Assembly: GCF_003326795.1 (NCBI RefSeq) | Contig: NZ_JPWI01000001.1 | Span: 124,001 to 188,000 of the forward strand | Direction of reading: 5' to 3' | Origin: Thalassospira profundimaris | GTDB taxonomy: Bacteria; Pseudomonadota; Alphaproteobacteria; Rhodospirillales; Thalassospiraceae | DNA: 64,000 bases | Shown here: one piece after another, positions 49,571-62,609 of the stretch | Layout: each line of letters begins with the position of its first letter | Position numbering within the stretch: the stretch's first letter is position 1 | Position numbers and translations under genes: made by a program | Notes under the pieces: model-generated | Database searches by the model: none | Seen by the model: only the letters and a program-made list of their open reading frames with translations | Told to the model about the DNA's origin: nothing

Positions 49571-51576
49571 GTTTTAAACAGCTCCACAGTTGCGGTCGTC
49601 CCACCCTGATCACCGGTCCCCGGCAAAACCTGCAAGCGGCCGCCAAGGTCACGAATGATGTTGAATGAAATCGACAATCCAAGCCCCAGCCCCTTGCCCG
49701 GTGGCTTGGTCGTAAAGAAGGGTTCAAACAGTTTATCACTGACTTCCTGTGCAAATCCGGTGCCATTATCCACCACCGAAATGATCGCCCGACGGTCGGT
49801 TTCACTGATCACCAGATGCAAGGTCGGCGTTTCCTGATTTTCCACCGCATCAATCGCGTTACTGATCAGATTGACCAAGACCTGTTCAAGCTTTGCCGGA
49901 TCGGTCAGCACATGAACCGGGCCTTCGGGATAATCACGAACAAGTTTGATATTGCCCCGCGTCACCCGCTCGTCAAACAGCGACAATGCGTTTTCCAAAA
50001 CCTCGACCGCGCTATGGCGTGTAACGGCTTCTTGCGGTCGGCGGGCAAAGCTTTTCAAATGGTTCGATGTCTTTGAAAGACGTTTGACCAGCCTGTCGAT
50101 ATCTTCCAGCTTTTCGCGGCATTTTTCGATTTCGCCACGCTCCAGATACAGTTCGGCATTGTGGTTATAGGAACTGAGGGCGGCGAGTGGCTGATTGAAT
50201 TCATGGGCGATACTTGCAGATAACTGCCCCAACGCAGCAAGTTTGGCTGCCTGCAAAAGCTCAGCCTGGGTTTCGCGCAAATCCTGCTCGGCCTGATGGC
50301 GCAAGGCAATTTCGTGGCGCAATTCACTGTTGGTTTCCTGAAGCACCTCGGCATGGGTTTCAAGTTCCTGGGACTTGTGACGGAACAATCGCACCGCATC
50401 AGCAAGCTGTCCGATCTCATCCTTGCCATCAACCAGAACCCGGTGCGCAAAATTACCGTCGGCTATGATCTGCATGGAAGACAAGACACGCATCAATCGC
50501 TGCAACAACTGCCCACGGATAAAGAACACCGAAAACAGGATCAACAATACCACAGTGGCAACACCGGCAAGGACACCGAACAACTGCCCGTTTCGCACTT
50601 CCTGTTTGATCTGAAGCGATACACTTTCTGTCCGCTGACCACTTTCGCGCACCGTATCGGCAACAAGCCCGCCCAATGCCTCAAGCAAGATGGCACTTTC
50701 ATTCTGAAGCTGGGTATTTTGACGGCGCAACGCCGTTTCACGCAGCTTCAATTCAAGCAGATCACGCGGACTATCCCCATAAGATGCAATTTCACGCCAA
50801 ATCTGAAGCAGGGTGATGGAACTGCTGTTTTGCTGCAAAGCTGGAAGATTTTCGTTGGCCTCTGTAATGCTTTCCAGAAGCCGGAGCCGAAGTTGTTCAA
50901 TCGCCCCGAAGTCATCTTCGCCAACCGCGCGCAACATCAAACCAACAATCAGATTACACGCTGCGTGCAAACGACCAAGTGCCTCGGTAAAACGAACTTC
51001 GTTGATGACTGCATCGGCCTGAATTTCCTGTCCCGGTGTCGCAAAGCTGCGATCAATTGCCGATGTCACGTTAAAATTGGCATCAATCAGCAAGGGATCG
51101 ACTTCAAGCAAGAAGTCACTATGCAGCCGGTTGATCCTTGCCACCTGTCGGCCCAGATCGTCGCGCATGGTAAATTTGCCCGCGACATTGGCATCAAGCT
51201 TTTCGACATTGCTCATCAAGGCATCCAGCAACCCCGTCAGCTTTTCAGTCAGTTCCGGCGCATAGATTGCAAGTTCGTCGCTGAGCTGTTTCAGGTCCCT
51301 GAAATGGCCTTCCAGATTGTTAAGGGCCTCTTGTCGACCATATTGGGTCGTGGCACTGCCTAAACGCGGAGTATCAACCCTGATTTCCTGACCGATCTCG
51401 GCAAAGCGGGCACTGGTCGCGGTAACCGAAAGATTTTCCGATGCCAGATCGGCAACTGTCTGGCTGACGCCGCCCAGTGTCAGGTTGGAAATCACGGTTG
51501 CCATCACAGAAACACTGGCGATGACAAAAATCGACAAGGTCAGCTTGGATTTGAGACTGTTCGGACGCCACTTCAT
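49567..51576 (-). CDS. Membrane sensor histidine kinase, PgtB-like
   Basis: This 669-residue kinase has a membrane segment at about residues 12-32, a long helical periplasmic domain (about 35-330), a second membrane segment (about 333-354), a HAMP domain, a HisKA domain with phospho-acceptor H458 in SIAHEFNQPLAAL, and a HATPase domain (NLISNAIDAVENQ, DNGTGFA, GKGLGLGLSISFNI). The HEFNQPL form is typical of DctB/PgtB-type kinases. It overlaps the regulator gene and the PgtC-like sensor gene by four bases each, so binding protein, kinase and regulator are co-expressed. Confidence 0.94.
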   Translation of the reverse strand: MKWRPNSLKSKLTLSIFVIASVSVMATVISNLTLGGVSQTVADLASENLSVTATSARFAEIGQEIRVDTPRLGSATTQYGRQEALNNLEGHFRDLKQLSDELAIYAPELTEKLTGLLDALMSNVEKLDANVAGKFTMRDDLGRQVARINRLHSDFLLEVDPLLIDANFNVTSAIDRSFATPGQEIQADAVINEVRFTEALGRLHAACNLIVGLMLRAVGEDDFGAIEQLRLRLLESITEANENLPALQQNSSSITLLQIWREIASYGDSPRDLLELKLRETALRRQNTQLQNESAILLEALGGLVADTVRESGQRTESVSLQIKQEVRNGQLFGVLAGVATVVLLILFSVFFIRGQLLQRLMRVLSSMQIIADGNFAHRVLVDGKDEIGQLADAVRLFRHKSQELETHAEVLQETNSELRHEIALRHQAEQDLRETQAELLQAAKLAALGQLSASIAHEFNQPLAALSSYNHNAELYLERGEIEKCREKLEDIDRLVKRLSKTSNHLKSFARRPQEAVTRHSAVEVLENALSLFDERVTRGNIKLVRDYPEGPVHVLTDPAKLEQVLVNLISNAIDAVENQETPTLHLVISETDRRAIISVVDNGTGFAQEVSDKLFEPFFTTKPPGKGLGLGLSISFNIIRDLGGRLQVLPGTGDQGGTTATVELFKT

Positions 51577-52910
51577 TTCACTGCGCCCGTATCAAGATGG
51601 CTTTGAAACGAGTCCATTCGCGCAATCAATTCACGGGCCGATTTGAAACGCTGACTGAAATCGTTTGACCAGCTGTCCTGCACGCGAAGCCTGCCAACGA
51701 CCGAGTTTTCCGATGGAATGGCATCGGAGAACACCCGTTCAAAACTGTGTTCATTGGCCATAAAGGCCGCAACAGGGACAGTTTCCAATGCGTCGCGTAC
51801 GGCGCTTAACAATGGTTTGGTCGCATCAGACTGGGCAATCACCGGAGTGGCTTCCAGCCGGCGCAACGATTGCCACAGTTTCCGAAGCTCAAGCAACCGA
51901 TGCGTGATCATGTCATCATAAAGCGCATTGACTACCGCCATGCGCCGTGCGGCCAGTTTCAGGTCAAGCCCCTGTGCCGGATTGTTTTCAGACGGTGAGA
52001 AGCCCGCCTGCGGCCACAATTTCGGATCAATCGGGATACGCCGGATTTCGGGTTGCAACAGCAATCTCTGGGCAGCATCACCACGCAGGAAATCAACAAA
52101 TTCAAGGGACCGCGCATTTTTCGCCCCCAGTCCTGTCACCGCCACACTGGCTGGAAAATACCAGCCGGGAGAAAAGGACTGAAATGACAAGGCATCGCCT
52201 GTTTGTGGTTCAGACTGGGCCAGAAAATCAATTCCGATCCCGTATCGGAACCGTTTGCGTGCCACACCGTCGCGGACCCCGAAACTGCGCGCAGTGACCG
52301 TGGCCAAGTTCCCGCCAATTTGCGACAGCAATGCCCATCCATCCTGCCAGCCATATTGTTGCAACAGGCTTTCGACAAAAAGGTGGGTGGTGCCGCTGCG
52401 TGATGGTGAACTCATGCCCAGCAGACCGTAATAGTCCGGTGACGCCAGATCGGCGATTTCAATTGCCGTGCTTCCAAACGGCTGATCCGCCCCAGACATC
52501 ACTCCGATCGTCGAAAGTGCAAAACCAAACCGTGATCCGTCAGGTGCATCTGGCTGAATACCTCCACCCCCAATCGGTTTTGATACCTTTTCGGGGAATC
52601 TGGCCAAGGCATCTTGCTGGTCAAGAAGCTCGAACGCGACAGGCGAACTGGCCCAGACAATATCGGGAACCGGTCGGCGGTTTTCGCGTACATGGGAGAT
52701 CAGGCCAATGGTGTTCTTGTTCTGAACGCATACGCCTTCTGCGCCCGTTTGCTGAACAAAAAGGTCAATAAACGGCTTGTAGAATGACGACGGATAGGAC
52801 GTCAGAATGCTCAGTTCACACGCATCCGCCTTACCGTATGTCGCAAGTGCCACGATACCGGCAACCAGTCGGACCACAGCGCGAAACGAAATCGCTGGCC
52901 TCAAACGCAT
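51573..52910 (-). CDS. PgtC-like periplasmic sensor protein
   Basis: This 445-residue protein has a signal peptide (AVVRLVAGIVALATYGKADA) and resembles PgtC even more in the segment MSSPSRSGTTHLFVESLLQQ and NLATVTARSFGVRDGV. It is the first gene of the sensor operon, overlapping the kinase gene by four bases. I infer that it binds the ligand and signals to the kinase, while its paralogue at 46653 serves transport. The ATG at 52910 has GGAA about nine bases upstream; a GTG five codons earlier (52925) is in frame. Confidence 0.88.
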   Translation of the reverse strand: MRLRPAISFRAVVRLVAGIVALATYGKADACELSILTSYPSSFYKPFIDLFVQQTGAEGVCVQNKNTIGLISHVRENRRPVPDIVWASSPVAFELLDQQDALARFPEKVSKPIGGGGIQPDAPDGSRFGFALSTIGVMSGADQPFGSTAIEIADLASPDYYGLLGMSSPSRSGTTHLFVESLLQQYGWQDGWALLSQIGGNLATVTARSFGVRDGVARKRFRYGIGIDFLAQSEPQTGDALSFQSFSPGWYFPASVAVTGLGAKNARSLEFVDFLRGDAAQRLLLQPEIRRIPIDPKLWPQAGFSPSENNPAQGLDLKLAARRMAVVNALYDDMITHRLLELRKLWQSLRRLEATPVIAQSDATKPLLSAVRDALETVPVAAFMANEHSFERVFSDAIPSENSVVGRLRVQDSWSNDFSQRFKSARELIARMDSFQSHLDTGAVK

Positions 52911-53108
52911 TGCGTTATTTTCCACGGATCAACGACCTTTGGGCCTGTTGTCCGCGCCTCCCGAATTGGTATTTGTTTTTATATTTTCCGACGGGGCAAT
53001 ACCCCGCCTGACGAGCAGATACTATTCAGGAAGCCACTTCATGGCGACCTTTTTTGACGACTTGGAGTTCGAGGGTGATTCTTCGGACCAGGTTATCAGT
53101 CCATATCC

Positions 53109-53147
53109 AAAAAAAAACCATGGCTGCAAAAGTTCACAGCCATGGTT
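53109..53147 (-). terminator. Rho-independent terminator of gyrB
   Basis: AACCATGGCTG and CAGCCATGGTT pair perfectly around a 10-base loop and on the minus strand run into nine T residues. Confidence 0.95.
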
Positions 53148-53182
53148 CCAGTTTTATGAGTCAATTCACACAAGAATCGGTC

Positions 53183-56819
<3,637 letters not shown>

Positions 56820-56882
56820 GGACGAACCGTCTTTTGGCATGAGGTTATTGGCAAGAACAGCCACAGCGTATCGTGCTTACCG

Positions 56883-58001
56883 TCAAACACGCATCGGCAT
56901 CAGAACATACAATGCCGAGAGGTCATCGGTATCACGCAGAATGGTCGGGCTTGAGCCGTCCGACATCAGCAGGTTAAGCGTATCGCCCTTAACCTGCTTG
57001 GCAATGTCGAGCAGATAGCGTGAGTTAAAGCCGATCTCGATGTCCTCGGCATCATAATTGATTTCAAGTTCCTCGGACGCAGTCCCATGTTCCGGGCTTG
57101 AAGCCGAAAGGGTCAGGGTATTGCCCGACAGAACGACCTTTACCGCGCGCGATTTTTCAATCGAGATCGCAGAGACACGATCAACCGCATCGGCAAAGGC
57201 CTTGCATTCGATATCAAGGGTTTTGTCATTGCCCGACGGGATCACACGTTCGTAGTCCGGGAAGGTGCCGTCAATCAGCTTGGACGTCAGGATCGCATTG
57301 CCGAAACCGAAACGGATTTTGGTATCCGAAAGAGCGATATCGACCGCCTCGCCGGTTTCCTCGATCAGCTTGCGCAGCTCGCCAACGGTTTTGCGCGGCA
57401 CGATGACGCCCGGCATGTTTTCCGCGCCATCAGGAAGCGGTGCCTCGACGCGGGCCAGACGGTGCCCGTCGGTTGCAACCGCGCGCAGGATCTTGGTGCC
57501 TTCGGCGTCGGTGGCATGGAAATAGATACCGTTAAGGTAATAACGGGTTTCCTCGGTCGAGATCGCGAATTCAGCGCGATCAATCAGGCCACGCAATTCA
57601 GCAGCAGCAAGACCGAAGGTCACCGGAAGATCACCCCCCGACATGACCGGGAAATCATCAACCGGCAGAACAGCCAGATTGAATTTCGACCGGCCAGCAG
57701 CAAGGGTCAGACGACCGGCACCGGGCTCAAGCGCGATCTGCACCTGCGAGCCTTCGGGCAGTTTGCGGACAATTTCATACAGCGTATGCGCCGGTGTGGT
57801 TGTCGCCCCGGCTTCGGAAACTTCGGCCGTCGTGGTTTCGACGACTTCAAGGTCCATATCCGTTGCGGTCAGGGAAAGACGATCATTCTCTGCCCGCAGC
57901 AAGATATTGGACAGAATCGGGATGGTGTTGCGTCGTTCAACAACACTTTGAACATGGGTCAGCGATTTCAACAGAGCCGCGCGTTCGATGGTCAGCTTCA
58001 T
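56883..58001 (-). CDS. dnaN: DNA polymerase III beta subunit (sliding clamp)
   Basis: This 372-residue protein forms the dimeric ring that holds DNA polymerase III on DNA. It begins MKLTIERAALLKSLTHVQSV, contains NTIPILSNILLRAENDRLSL, and ends YVLMPMRV, the classic C-terminus of the clamp. Three repeated domains of about 120 residues fit the length. It lies between dnaA and recF. Confidence 0.98.
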   Translation of the reverse strand: MKLTIERAALLKSLTHVQSVVERRNTIPILSNILLRAENDRLSLTATDMDLEVVETTTAEVSEAGATTTPAHTLYEIVRKLPEGSQVQIALEPGAGRLTLAAGRSKFNLAVLPVDDFPVMSGGDLPVTFGLAAAELRGLIDRAEFAISTEETRYYLNGIYFHATDAEGTKILRAVATDGHRLARVEAPLPDGAENMPGVIVPRKTVGELRKLIEETGEAVDIALSDTKIRFGFGNAILTSKLIDGTFPDYERVIPSGNDKTLDIECKAFADAVDRVSAISIEKSRAVKVVLSGNTLTLSASSPEHGTASEELEINYDAEDIEIGFNSRYLLDIAKQVKGDTLNLLMSDGSSPTILRDTDDLSALYVLMPMRV

Positions 58002-58338
58002 GCCCGTCCTATCCGTCTGTCAGTATTAGTTTAACAAATTGATTTTTAATCAGTTTTCTCACCTGACCCCCACCCTTCCGGGCAAGGAAAGCGCATTATA
58101 ACATGCATGGCACGAAATCGAAGGATTTTTACGGCTTAAACCCAAGCAAATAAAAGGAGTCGCCGGGCCAATTTGCGCCTAAAACGCGCAAAGCGGCGCA
58201 TACTGCGCGACTCGCAGTTTCGCTTATGTGTTTCGGGGGAAATTTACCACCATCGCAGCCCGGAAATCCATCCGCAGAACCAGGCGGTTTCCCGCCACAT
58301 CACAGCCAAAAAACAACGTGATGTGGCGCAAGGAATAC
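58002..58338. other. Gap between dnaA and dnaN
   Basis: The 337-base gap has two hairpins directly after dnaA (58283-58328), then GC-rich sequence with repeated GCGC words, then an AT-rich stretch (about 58015-58060) next to dnaN that probably holds its promoter. I found no good DnaA boxes and no gene. Confidence 0.55.
58283..58328. terminator. Tandem hairpins after dnaA
   Basis: CGCCACATCAC and GTGATGTGGCG (58293-58303 and 58318-58328) pair perfectly, and GGCGG-tttc-CCGCC overlaps their outer edge (58283-58297). The hairpins lack a T-tail on the minus strand, so they may pause or weakly terminate transcription, or act as alternative structures. Confidence 0.45.
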
Positions 58339-59820
58339 CTAACCTTCGAGCATCCGGCGCAGAAGATCGATATCTTCAGAAAGCGACGGATCGGAGCTGT
58401 GCAGTTCTTCGATCTTGCGGACCGCATGCATGACCGTGGTGTGGTCACGCCCACCAAACTTGCGTCCGATTTCCGGCAGGGAATGGGTGGTCAGCTGTTT
58501 GGACAAATACATCGCAACCTGACGCGGACGGGCAACTGCGCGCGCACGGCGGGCCGAATGCATGTCCGAGACCTTGATGTTGAAATGTTCAGCCACGCGT
58601 TTCTGGATTTCCTCGATCGAGACACGGCGTTCGGACGCACGCAGAACGTCATGCAGAACGTCCTGAACCATCTCGAGGCTGATTTCACGACCGACCAGCT
58701 GCGAATGGGCAATCACACGGTTCAGCGCACCTTCAAGCTCACGCACGTTTGCGGTGATCTTGTGCGCAAGGAATTCCATGACGCGCTGGGGAAGTTCGAC
58801 CCCCTGACGTTCTGCCTTGGATTCGAGAATGCCGAGGCGCAGCTCATAGGTGGTTGCATGAATATCAGCAACCAGACCGGAACCAAGGCGCGAACGCAGG
58901 CGTTCTTCGATATCTTCAAGGTCAGACGGCGATTTGTCGGCAGACACGATGATCTGGCGACCCTGATCGACGAGCGCGTTAAAGGTGTGGAAAAATTCTT
59001 CCTGGGTCGAATCCTTGCCCGAGATGAACTGGACATCATCAACCATCAGAACATCGACGGAGCGGAACTGGTCCTTGAAATCGACCGTATTCTTGTCGCG
59101 CAGTGCGCGGATGAAACGATACATGAATTTCTCGGCCGACAGGTAAATCACCGTGCGATGCGGCTGGGTGCGGCGGATATGCCAGGCAATCGCATGCATC
59201 AGGTGGGTTTTACCAAGACCGACACCGCCATACAGGAACAGCGGGTTGAACGGCACCGATTCGGCCTCTGCCAGACGGCGGGCCGCGGCATAGGCAAATT
59301 CGTTCGGCTTGCCGATCACAAAGTTATCGAACGTGTAGCGCGGATCAAGGGCCGCCGAAATACCATCATCAGACATGCTGGCAATGGCGGTGCGGCCCGA
59401 TGCCGGCGGCTGGCTTTCGGTACGGTAATTGGTATTGGAACCGGAAACCGTTTTCGGTGCCTGTGCACTGACCGACATCGTGTTACCGGAAACCGATGCA
59501 GACACCGGGGTATCTGCCGTTACAGTCGACGTGCTGTTGCCGGAACCGGAAATGATGTTGATTTCGACGAAATGCACATTGGCATCTTCGGCGTGCCAGA
59601 AGGCCTGAATACGGTCGAGATAATGCTGGGTGACCCAGTCACGCATGGCGCGCGTTGGCGCACCAAGACGCGCCACCCCTGCTTCAACACCGATCAGGGC
59701 AACCGGCTCAAGCCAGTAGCGATAGGCTGTTGCACCGAACTCGGCGCGCAGCTTTTCGCGAACGACCTGCCAAATTGCAACTGTATGATCATCAAGTGCT
59801 GCCTGCTGGTCACCCTGCAT
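58339..59820 (-). CDS. dnaA: Chromosomal replication initiator protein DnaA
   Basis: This protein of about 493 residues opens the replication origin. Domain I begins near HTVAIWQVVREKLRAEFG; domain II is a Ser/Thr-rich linker of about 65 residues; domain III has Walker A LYGGVGLGKTHLMHAI (about 198-205) and Walker B DVLMVDDVQFISGKD; domain IV ends with the signature GGRDHTTVMHAVRKIEEL. The ATG at 59820 gives a normal N-terminus. A GTG at 59874 with AAGG eight bases upstream would add 18 residues and has the better ribosome binding site, so the start is uncertain. Confidence 0.97.
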   Translation of the reverse strand: MQGDQQAALDDHTVAIWQVVREKLRAEFGATAYRYWLEPVALIGVEAGVARLGAPTRAMRDWVTQHYLDRIQAFWHAEDANVHFVEINIISGSGNSTSTVTADTPVSASVSGNTMSVSAQAPKTVSGSNTNYRTESQPPASGRTAIASMSDDGISAALDPRYTFDNFVIGKPNEFAYAAARRLAEAESVPFNPLFLYGGVGLGKTHLMHAIAWHIRRTQPHRTVIYLSAEKFMYRFIRALRDKNTVDFKDQFRSVDVLMVDDVQFISGKDSTQEEFFHTFNALVDQGRQIIVSADKSPSDLEDIEERLRSRLGSGLVADIHATTYELRLGILESKAERQGVELPQRVMEFLAHKITANVRELEGALNRVIAHSQLVGREISLEMVQDVLHDVLRASERRVSIEEIQKRVAEHFNIKVSDMHSARRARAVARPRQVAMYLSKQLTTHSLPEIGRKFGGRDHTTVMHAVRKIEELHSSDPSLSEDIDLLRRMLEG

Positions 59821-60066
59821 CCCCCCACCGGATTGCCCGAGTGCCGATTGCGTTCCCCTCACGGCGTGCTGCACTGTTTGAACCTTCCCCGATATCCCAA
59901 AATTCCACACAAACAAATCTGCAAAAGACAAAATGGTACTGGATCGCGTTCATCACGGTTGTGATCAACACGCTGGTCTTCCGCAAAATCGTGGAAGCGT
60001 ACTCGCGCCTTTTGTTTTTTTGGTTCTTCGTCTCGGGCCGCTTTGCGCGGCCTGCGAAGTCCAAAC

Positions 60067-60095
60067 ACTGTACTGATGCGACCCACATCAGGCAA
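60067..60095 (-). promoter_or_regulatory. Candidate dnaA promoter
   Basis: On the minus strand TTGCCT and TACAGT are separated by 17 bases, a fair sigma-70-type promoter. The leader to the dnaA ATG would be about 240 bases, which is long. Confidence 0.4.
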
Positions 60096-60144
60096 GGCGA
60101 TCTTTAACAGAACGTTAAAAGGATTACGGCACCAAAACGTTCCT

Positions 60145-60159
60145 TATTTTCTGCGGTTT
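60145..60159 (-). repeat. 15-base repeat, copy upstream of dnaA
   Basis: TATTTTCTGCGGTTT (plus strand) is identical to 60626-60640 upstream of the rpsT promoter. It lies about 50 bases upstream of the candidate dnaA -35 element. Confidence 0.5.
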
Positions 60160-60212
60160 CTTCCACCCGCGGAATCATGGAACAAAAGGTGATTCTCCGG
60201 AATCCGGGCAGC

Positions 60213-60240
60213 GAAAAGGCCGCACCAGAGGAGCGGCCTT
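60213..60240 (-). terminator. Terminator of rpsT
   Basis: AAGGCCGC and GCGGCCTT pair around a 9-base loop, 26 bases after the rpsT stop codon, with a short T-run on the minus strand. Confidence 0.8.
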
Positions 60241-60266
60241 CGACTCGCCATCCCGTAAGGGATAAA

Positions 60267-60527
60267 TTAAAGCGCCTTGATACGAGCGGTCAGACGCGAA
60301 ACTTTGCGAGCAACGGTGTTCTTGTGCAGAACGCCGAGCTGTGCGCCGCGCGCCATTTCCGGCTCGGCGATTTTCATCGCAGCCTGAGCAGCATCTTTGT
60401 CGCCAACGTTCAGCGCAGCTTCGACCTTCTTAACGAAGGTACGAATGCGACCGATACGTGCACCGTTGACTTCTGCACGGGCGGCGTTGCGGCGAATGCG
60501 CTTCTTGGCCGATTTATGGTGAGCCAT
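60267..60527 (-). CDS. rpsT: 30S ribosomal protein S20
   Basis: This 86-residue, very basic protein binds 16S rRNA early in assembly of the small subunit. It starts [21 protein letters not shown] and contains [16 protein letters not shown] near the end, typical of bS20. It is transcribed from a good promoter about 50 bases upstream and ends in its own terminator, before dnaA. Confidence 0.98.
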   Translation of the reverse strand: MAHHKSAKKRIRRNAARAEVNGARIGRIRTFVKKVEAALNVGDKDAAQAAMKIAEPEMARGAQLGVLHKNTVARKVSRLTARIKAL

Positions 60528-60573
60528 TGCGAACCTGTCTCTTCAAACAAATGTTACGTAATTCGGAGCGCGG

Positions 60574-60602
60574 CTTATAGCTCTGTCCGAAACCCTCGTC
60601 AA
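60574..60602 (-). promoter_or_regulatory. Sigma-70-type promoter of rpsT
   Basis: On the minus strand TTGACG and TATAAG are separated by exactly 17 bases. Transcription would start about 40 bases before the rpsT ATG. Copy two of the 15-base repeat lies 24 bases upstream of the -35 element. Confidence 0.75.
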
Positions 60603-60625
60603 CCCCCGATACCGCGTCGACGCCC

Positions 60626-60640
60626 TATTTTCTGCGGTTT
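60626..60640 (-). repeat. 15-base repeat, copy upstream of rpsT
   Basis: Identical to 60145-60159; located just upstream of the rpsT promoter, where an UP element or activator site could lie. Confidence 0.5.
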
Positions 60641-60713
60641 AGGACTCTGTTGATGTGCAACACAGATATGCAGCACCGGAATCAGGGGTCAACTTGTAGC
60701 GATCACTGCACAA

Positions 60714-61490
60714 TCAACGGTGCTTGAAATCGGCTTTTCTCTTTTCAGAGAAGGCTTTCATGCCTTCGGCGCGGTCTTCGAGTGCGAAAGTCGAATGGAA
60801 TTCACGGCGTTCAAACATCAGACCTTCGGTCAGGGTCATTTCATAGGCCTTGTTGACCGATTCCTTGACCTTCATCGATACCGGCCCCGAGAAGGAAGCG
60901 ATCTTTTCAGCTGTTTTAAGCGCTTCTTCAAGCAGCGAGTCGGCCGGGACGATTCGCGCGACCAGTCCGGAACGCTCGGCTTCCTCGGCATCCATCATCC
61001 GACCCGTCAGGCACATTTCCATTGCCTTGGCCTTACCAACTGCACGGGTCAGGCGCTGGGTCCCGCCGGCACCGGGGATGGTGCCGATGGTGATTTCCGG
61101 CTGACCGAACTTGGCGGTATCTGCGGCAATCAAGATGTCGCACATCATCGCCAGTTCACAGCCACCGCCCAGCGCGAATCCGGCGACAGCGGCAATGGTC
61201 GGCTTGCGGCAGCTGGCCACACGGGTCCAGCCCTTGGTGATGAAGTCGTTCTTATAGACATCCATATATGTGTAGTCGGCCATTTCCTTGATGTCAGCAC
61301 CGGCAGCAAAGGCCCGTTCCGATCCGGTAATGACGATGGCACGAATGTTTTCATCGGATTCGAAATCATCAAGGGCCGCACCGATATCCGTGATCAGGGC
61401 AGCGCACAGGGCATTAAGTGCCTGCGGGCGGTTCAGGGTGATAAGCCCGACATTGCCTTTTTTCTCGGCGATGATGTTTTCATATGACAT
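60714..61490 (-). CDS. Enoyl-CoA hydratase
   Basis: This 258-residue crotonase-fold enzyme hydrates trans-2-enoyl-CoA in fatty-acid breakdown. The oxyanion-hole segments [14 protein letters not shown] and [19 protein letters not shown] are present, with the two catalytic glutamates in GGGCELA and in [20 protein letters not shown]. The C-terminal [19 protein letters not shown] segment is typical. Placement between mutM and rpsT is usual in alphaproteobacteria. A precise substrate range cannot be given; PaaF/EchA-type names would be guesses. Confidence 0.95.
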   Translation of the reverse strand: MSYENIIAEKKGNVGLITLNRPQALNALCAALITDIGAALDDFESDENIRAIVITGSERAFAAGADIKEMADYTYMDVYKNDFITKGWTRVASCRKPTIAAVAGFALGGGCELAMMCDILIAADTAKFGQPEITIGTIPGAGGTQRLTRAVGKAKAMEMCLTGRMMDAEEAERSGLVARIVPADSLLEEALKTAEKIASFSGPVSMKVKESVNKAYEMTLTEGLMFERREFHSTFALEDRAEGMKAFSEKRKADFKHR

Positions 61491-61699
61491 GCCAGTGATC
61501 CTTTATACGCGATCAACCCGGTTTTCTGAGGGTCGATTCGTCTGAAACCATATTTTGATACTGTTTTACCGAATTCGATCACGCGCCGCAACCGAACCTG
61601 CATAAAAGCATCCGCGATCTGGATCAAAAGATGCCTGCGATCAAACCATCGGGGGTGTCAGATACGACAAAAGAGCACCGGACGGGAACAAACCCCACC

Positions 61700-62539
61700 C
61701 TATTTCTGGCAGGTCGGACAGAAAAAGGTCGACCGCCCGGCCTGAACAATCCGCTCGATTGTGCTGCCGCAGCCATCTGCAACGCAGGTCTCGCCCTCGC
61801 GGCCATAGACACGGAAATTATGCTGGAAATAGCCAAGCTCGCCATTGGTCTGACGATGATCCTTAAGGCTTGAGCCCCCGGCGGCAATTGCGTCTTCAAG
61901 AACCAGACGGATTTCGCGATACAGGCGATCAATCTCGCCGGGCTTCAAATCCTTTGCCAGACGGTCCGGTGCGATACCGGACCGGAACAGGGCTTCGCAC
62001 ACATATATATTGCCAAGTCCTGCGACCAGTTTCTGATCAAGCAAGGCGGTTTTGACCGGACTGCCGCGACGTGCGAGTCCCTCTGCCAGGACTGAACTGT
62101 TAAAGGCATTGCCCAACGGTTCGGGGCCAATATCGGCCAGCATCTTGTGGCTGGCGACCTCATCGGCAGCAATCAATGTTATGACGCCAAAGCGTCTGGG
62201 ATCATTGAAGCGCACAACTGCACCATCCTGCATGACAAAATCGACATGGTCATGCTTGCCCGGCGCGGGGACTTCGATTGCCGGGTCGTTATGGATGGTC
62301 ATGCGGCCCGACATACCCAGATGGATCAAAAGAACCTGTCCGTCATCAAGATAGCCCAGAATGTATTTCGCCCGCCGGGTCAGCTGATTGATCCTGCGCC
62401 CGGCCATCCGGTCGACAAAACCGTCGGGAAACGGAAAGCGCAAATTGGGACGACGTTGCACCACATGGTCGACGACATGGCCTTCCATCACGGGGGTCAG
62501 GCCACGGGTAACTGTTTCGACCTCTGGCAATTCGGGCAT
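61700..62539 (-). CDS. mutM: Formamidopyrimidine-DNA glycosylase
   Basis: This 279-residue bifunctional repair enzyme removes 8-oxoguanine and formamidopyrimidines and nicks the DNA. The N-terminus MPELPEVETV supplies the catalytic Pro and Glu after Met removal. Later motifs are LIHLGMSGRMTIH, KTALLDQKLVAGLGNIYVCE (helix-two-turn-helix) and a C-terminal zinc finger with C-x4-C and C-x2-C ending CPTCQK. The ATG at 62539 is fixed by the catalytic Pro, although the frame is open to 62929. Confidence 0.98.
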   Translation of the reverse strand: MPELPEVETVTRGLTPVMEGHVVDHVVQRRPNLRFPFPDGFVDRMAGRRINQLTRRAKYILGYLDDGQVLLIHLGMSGRMTIHNDPAIEVPAPGKHDHVDFVMQDGAVVRFNDPRRFGVITLIAADEVASHKMLADIGPEPLGNAFNSSVLAEGLARRGSPVKTALLDQKLVAGLGNIYVCEALFRSGIAPDRLAKDLKPGEIDRLYREIRLVLEDAIAAGGSSLKDHRQTNGELGYFQHNFRVYGREGETCVADGCGSTIERIVQAGRSTFFCPTCQK

Positions 62540-62609
62540 ATCTGGAACTCGTCTAAATGAAAGCGTCCCACTTTCTAGACCAGAATCCACCGCAAAATAA
62601 GGACCAATT

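Larger units (their letters stand above)
59821..60266. other. Gap between rpsT and dnaA
   Basis: The 446-base region carries the rpsT terminator (60213-60240), one copy of a 15-base repeat (60145-60159), a candidate dnaA promoter (60067-60095) and a GC-rich leader. No clustered DnaA boxes are apparent, and I see no gene. Confidence 0.55.

Noticed and set aside
58002-60266. Replication origin next to dnaA
   Set aside because: I looked on both sides of dnaA for clusters of TTATCCACA-like boxes and an AT-rich unwinding region and found none convincing. In many alphaproteobacteria the origin is not at dnaA. A strand-skew plot and box search would decide.
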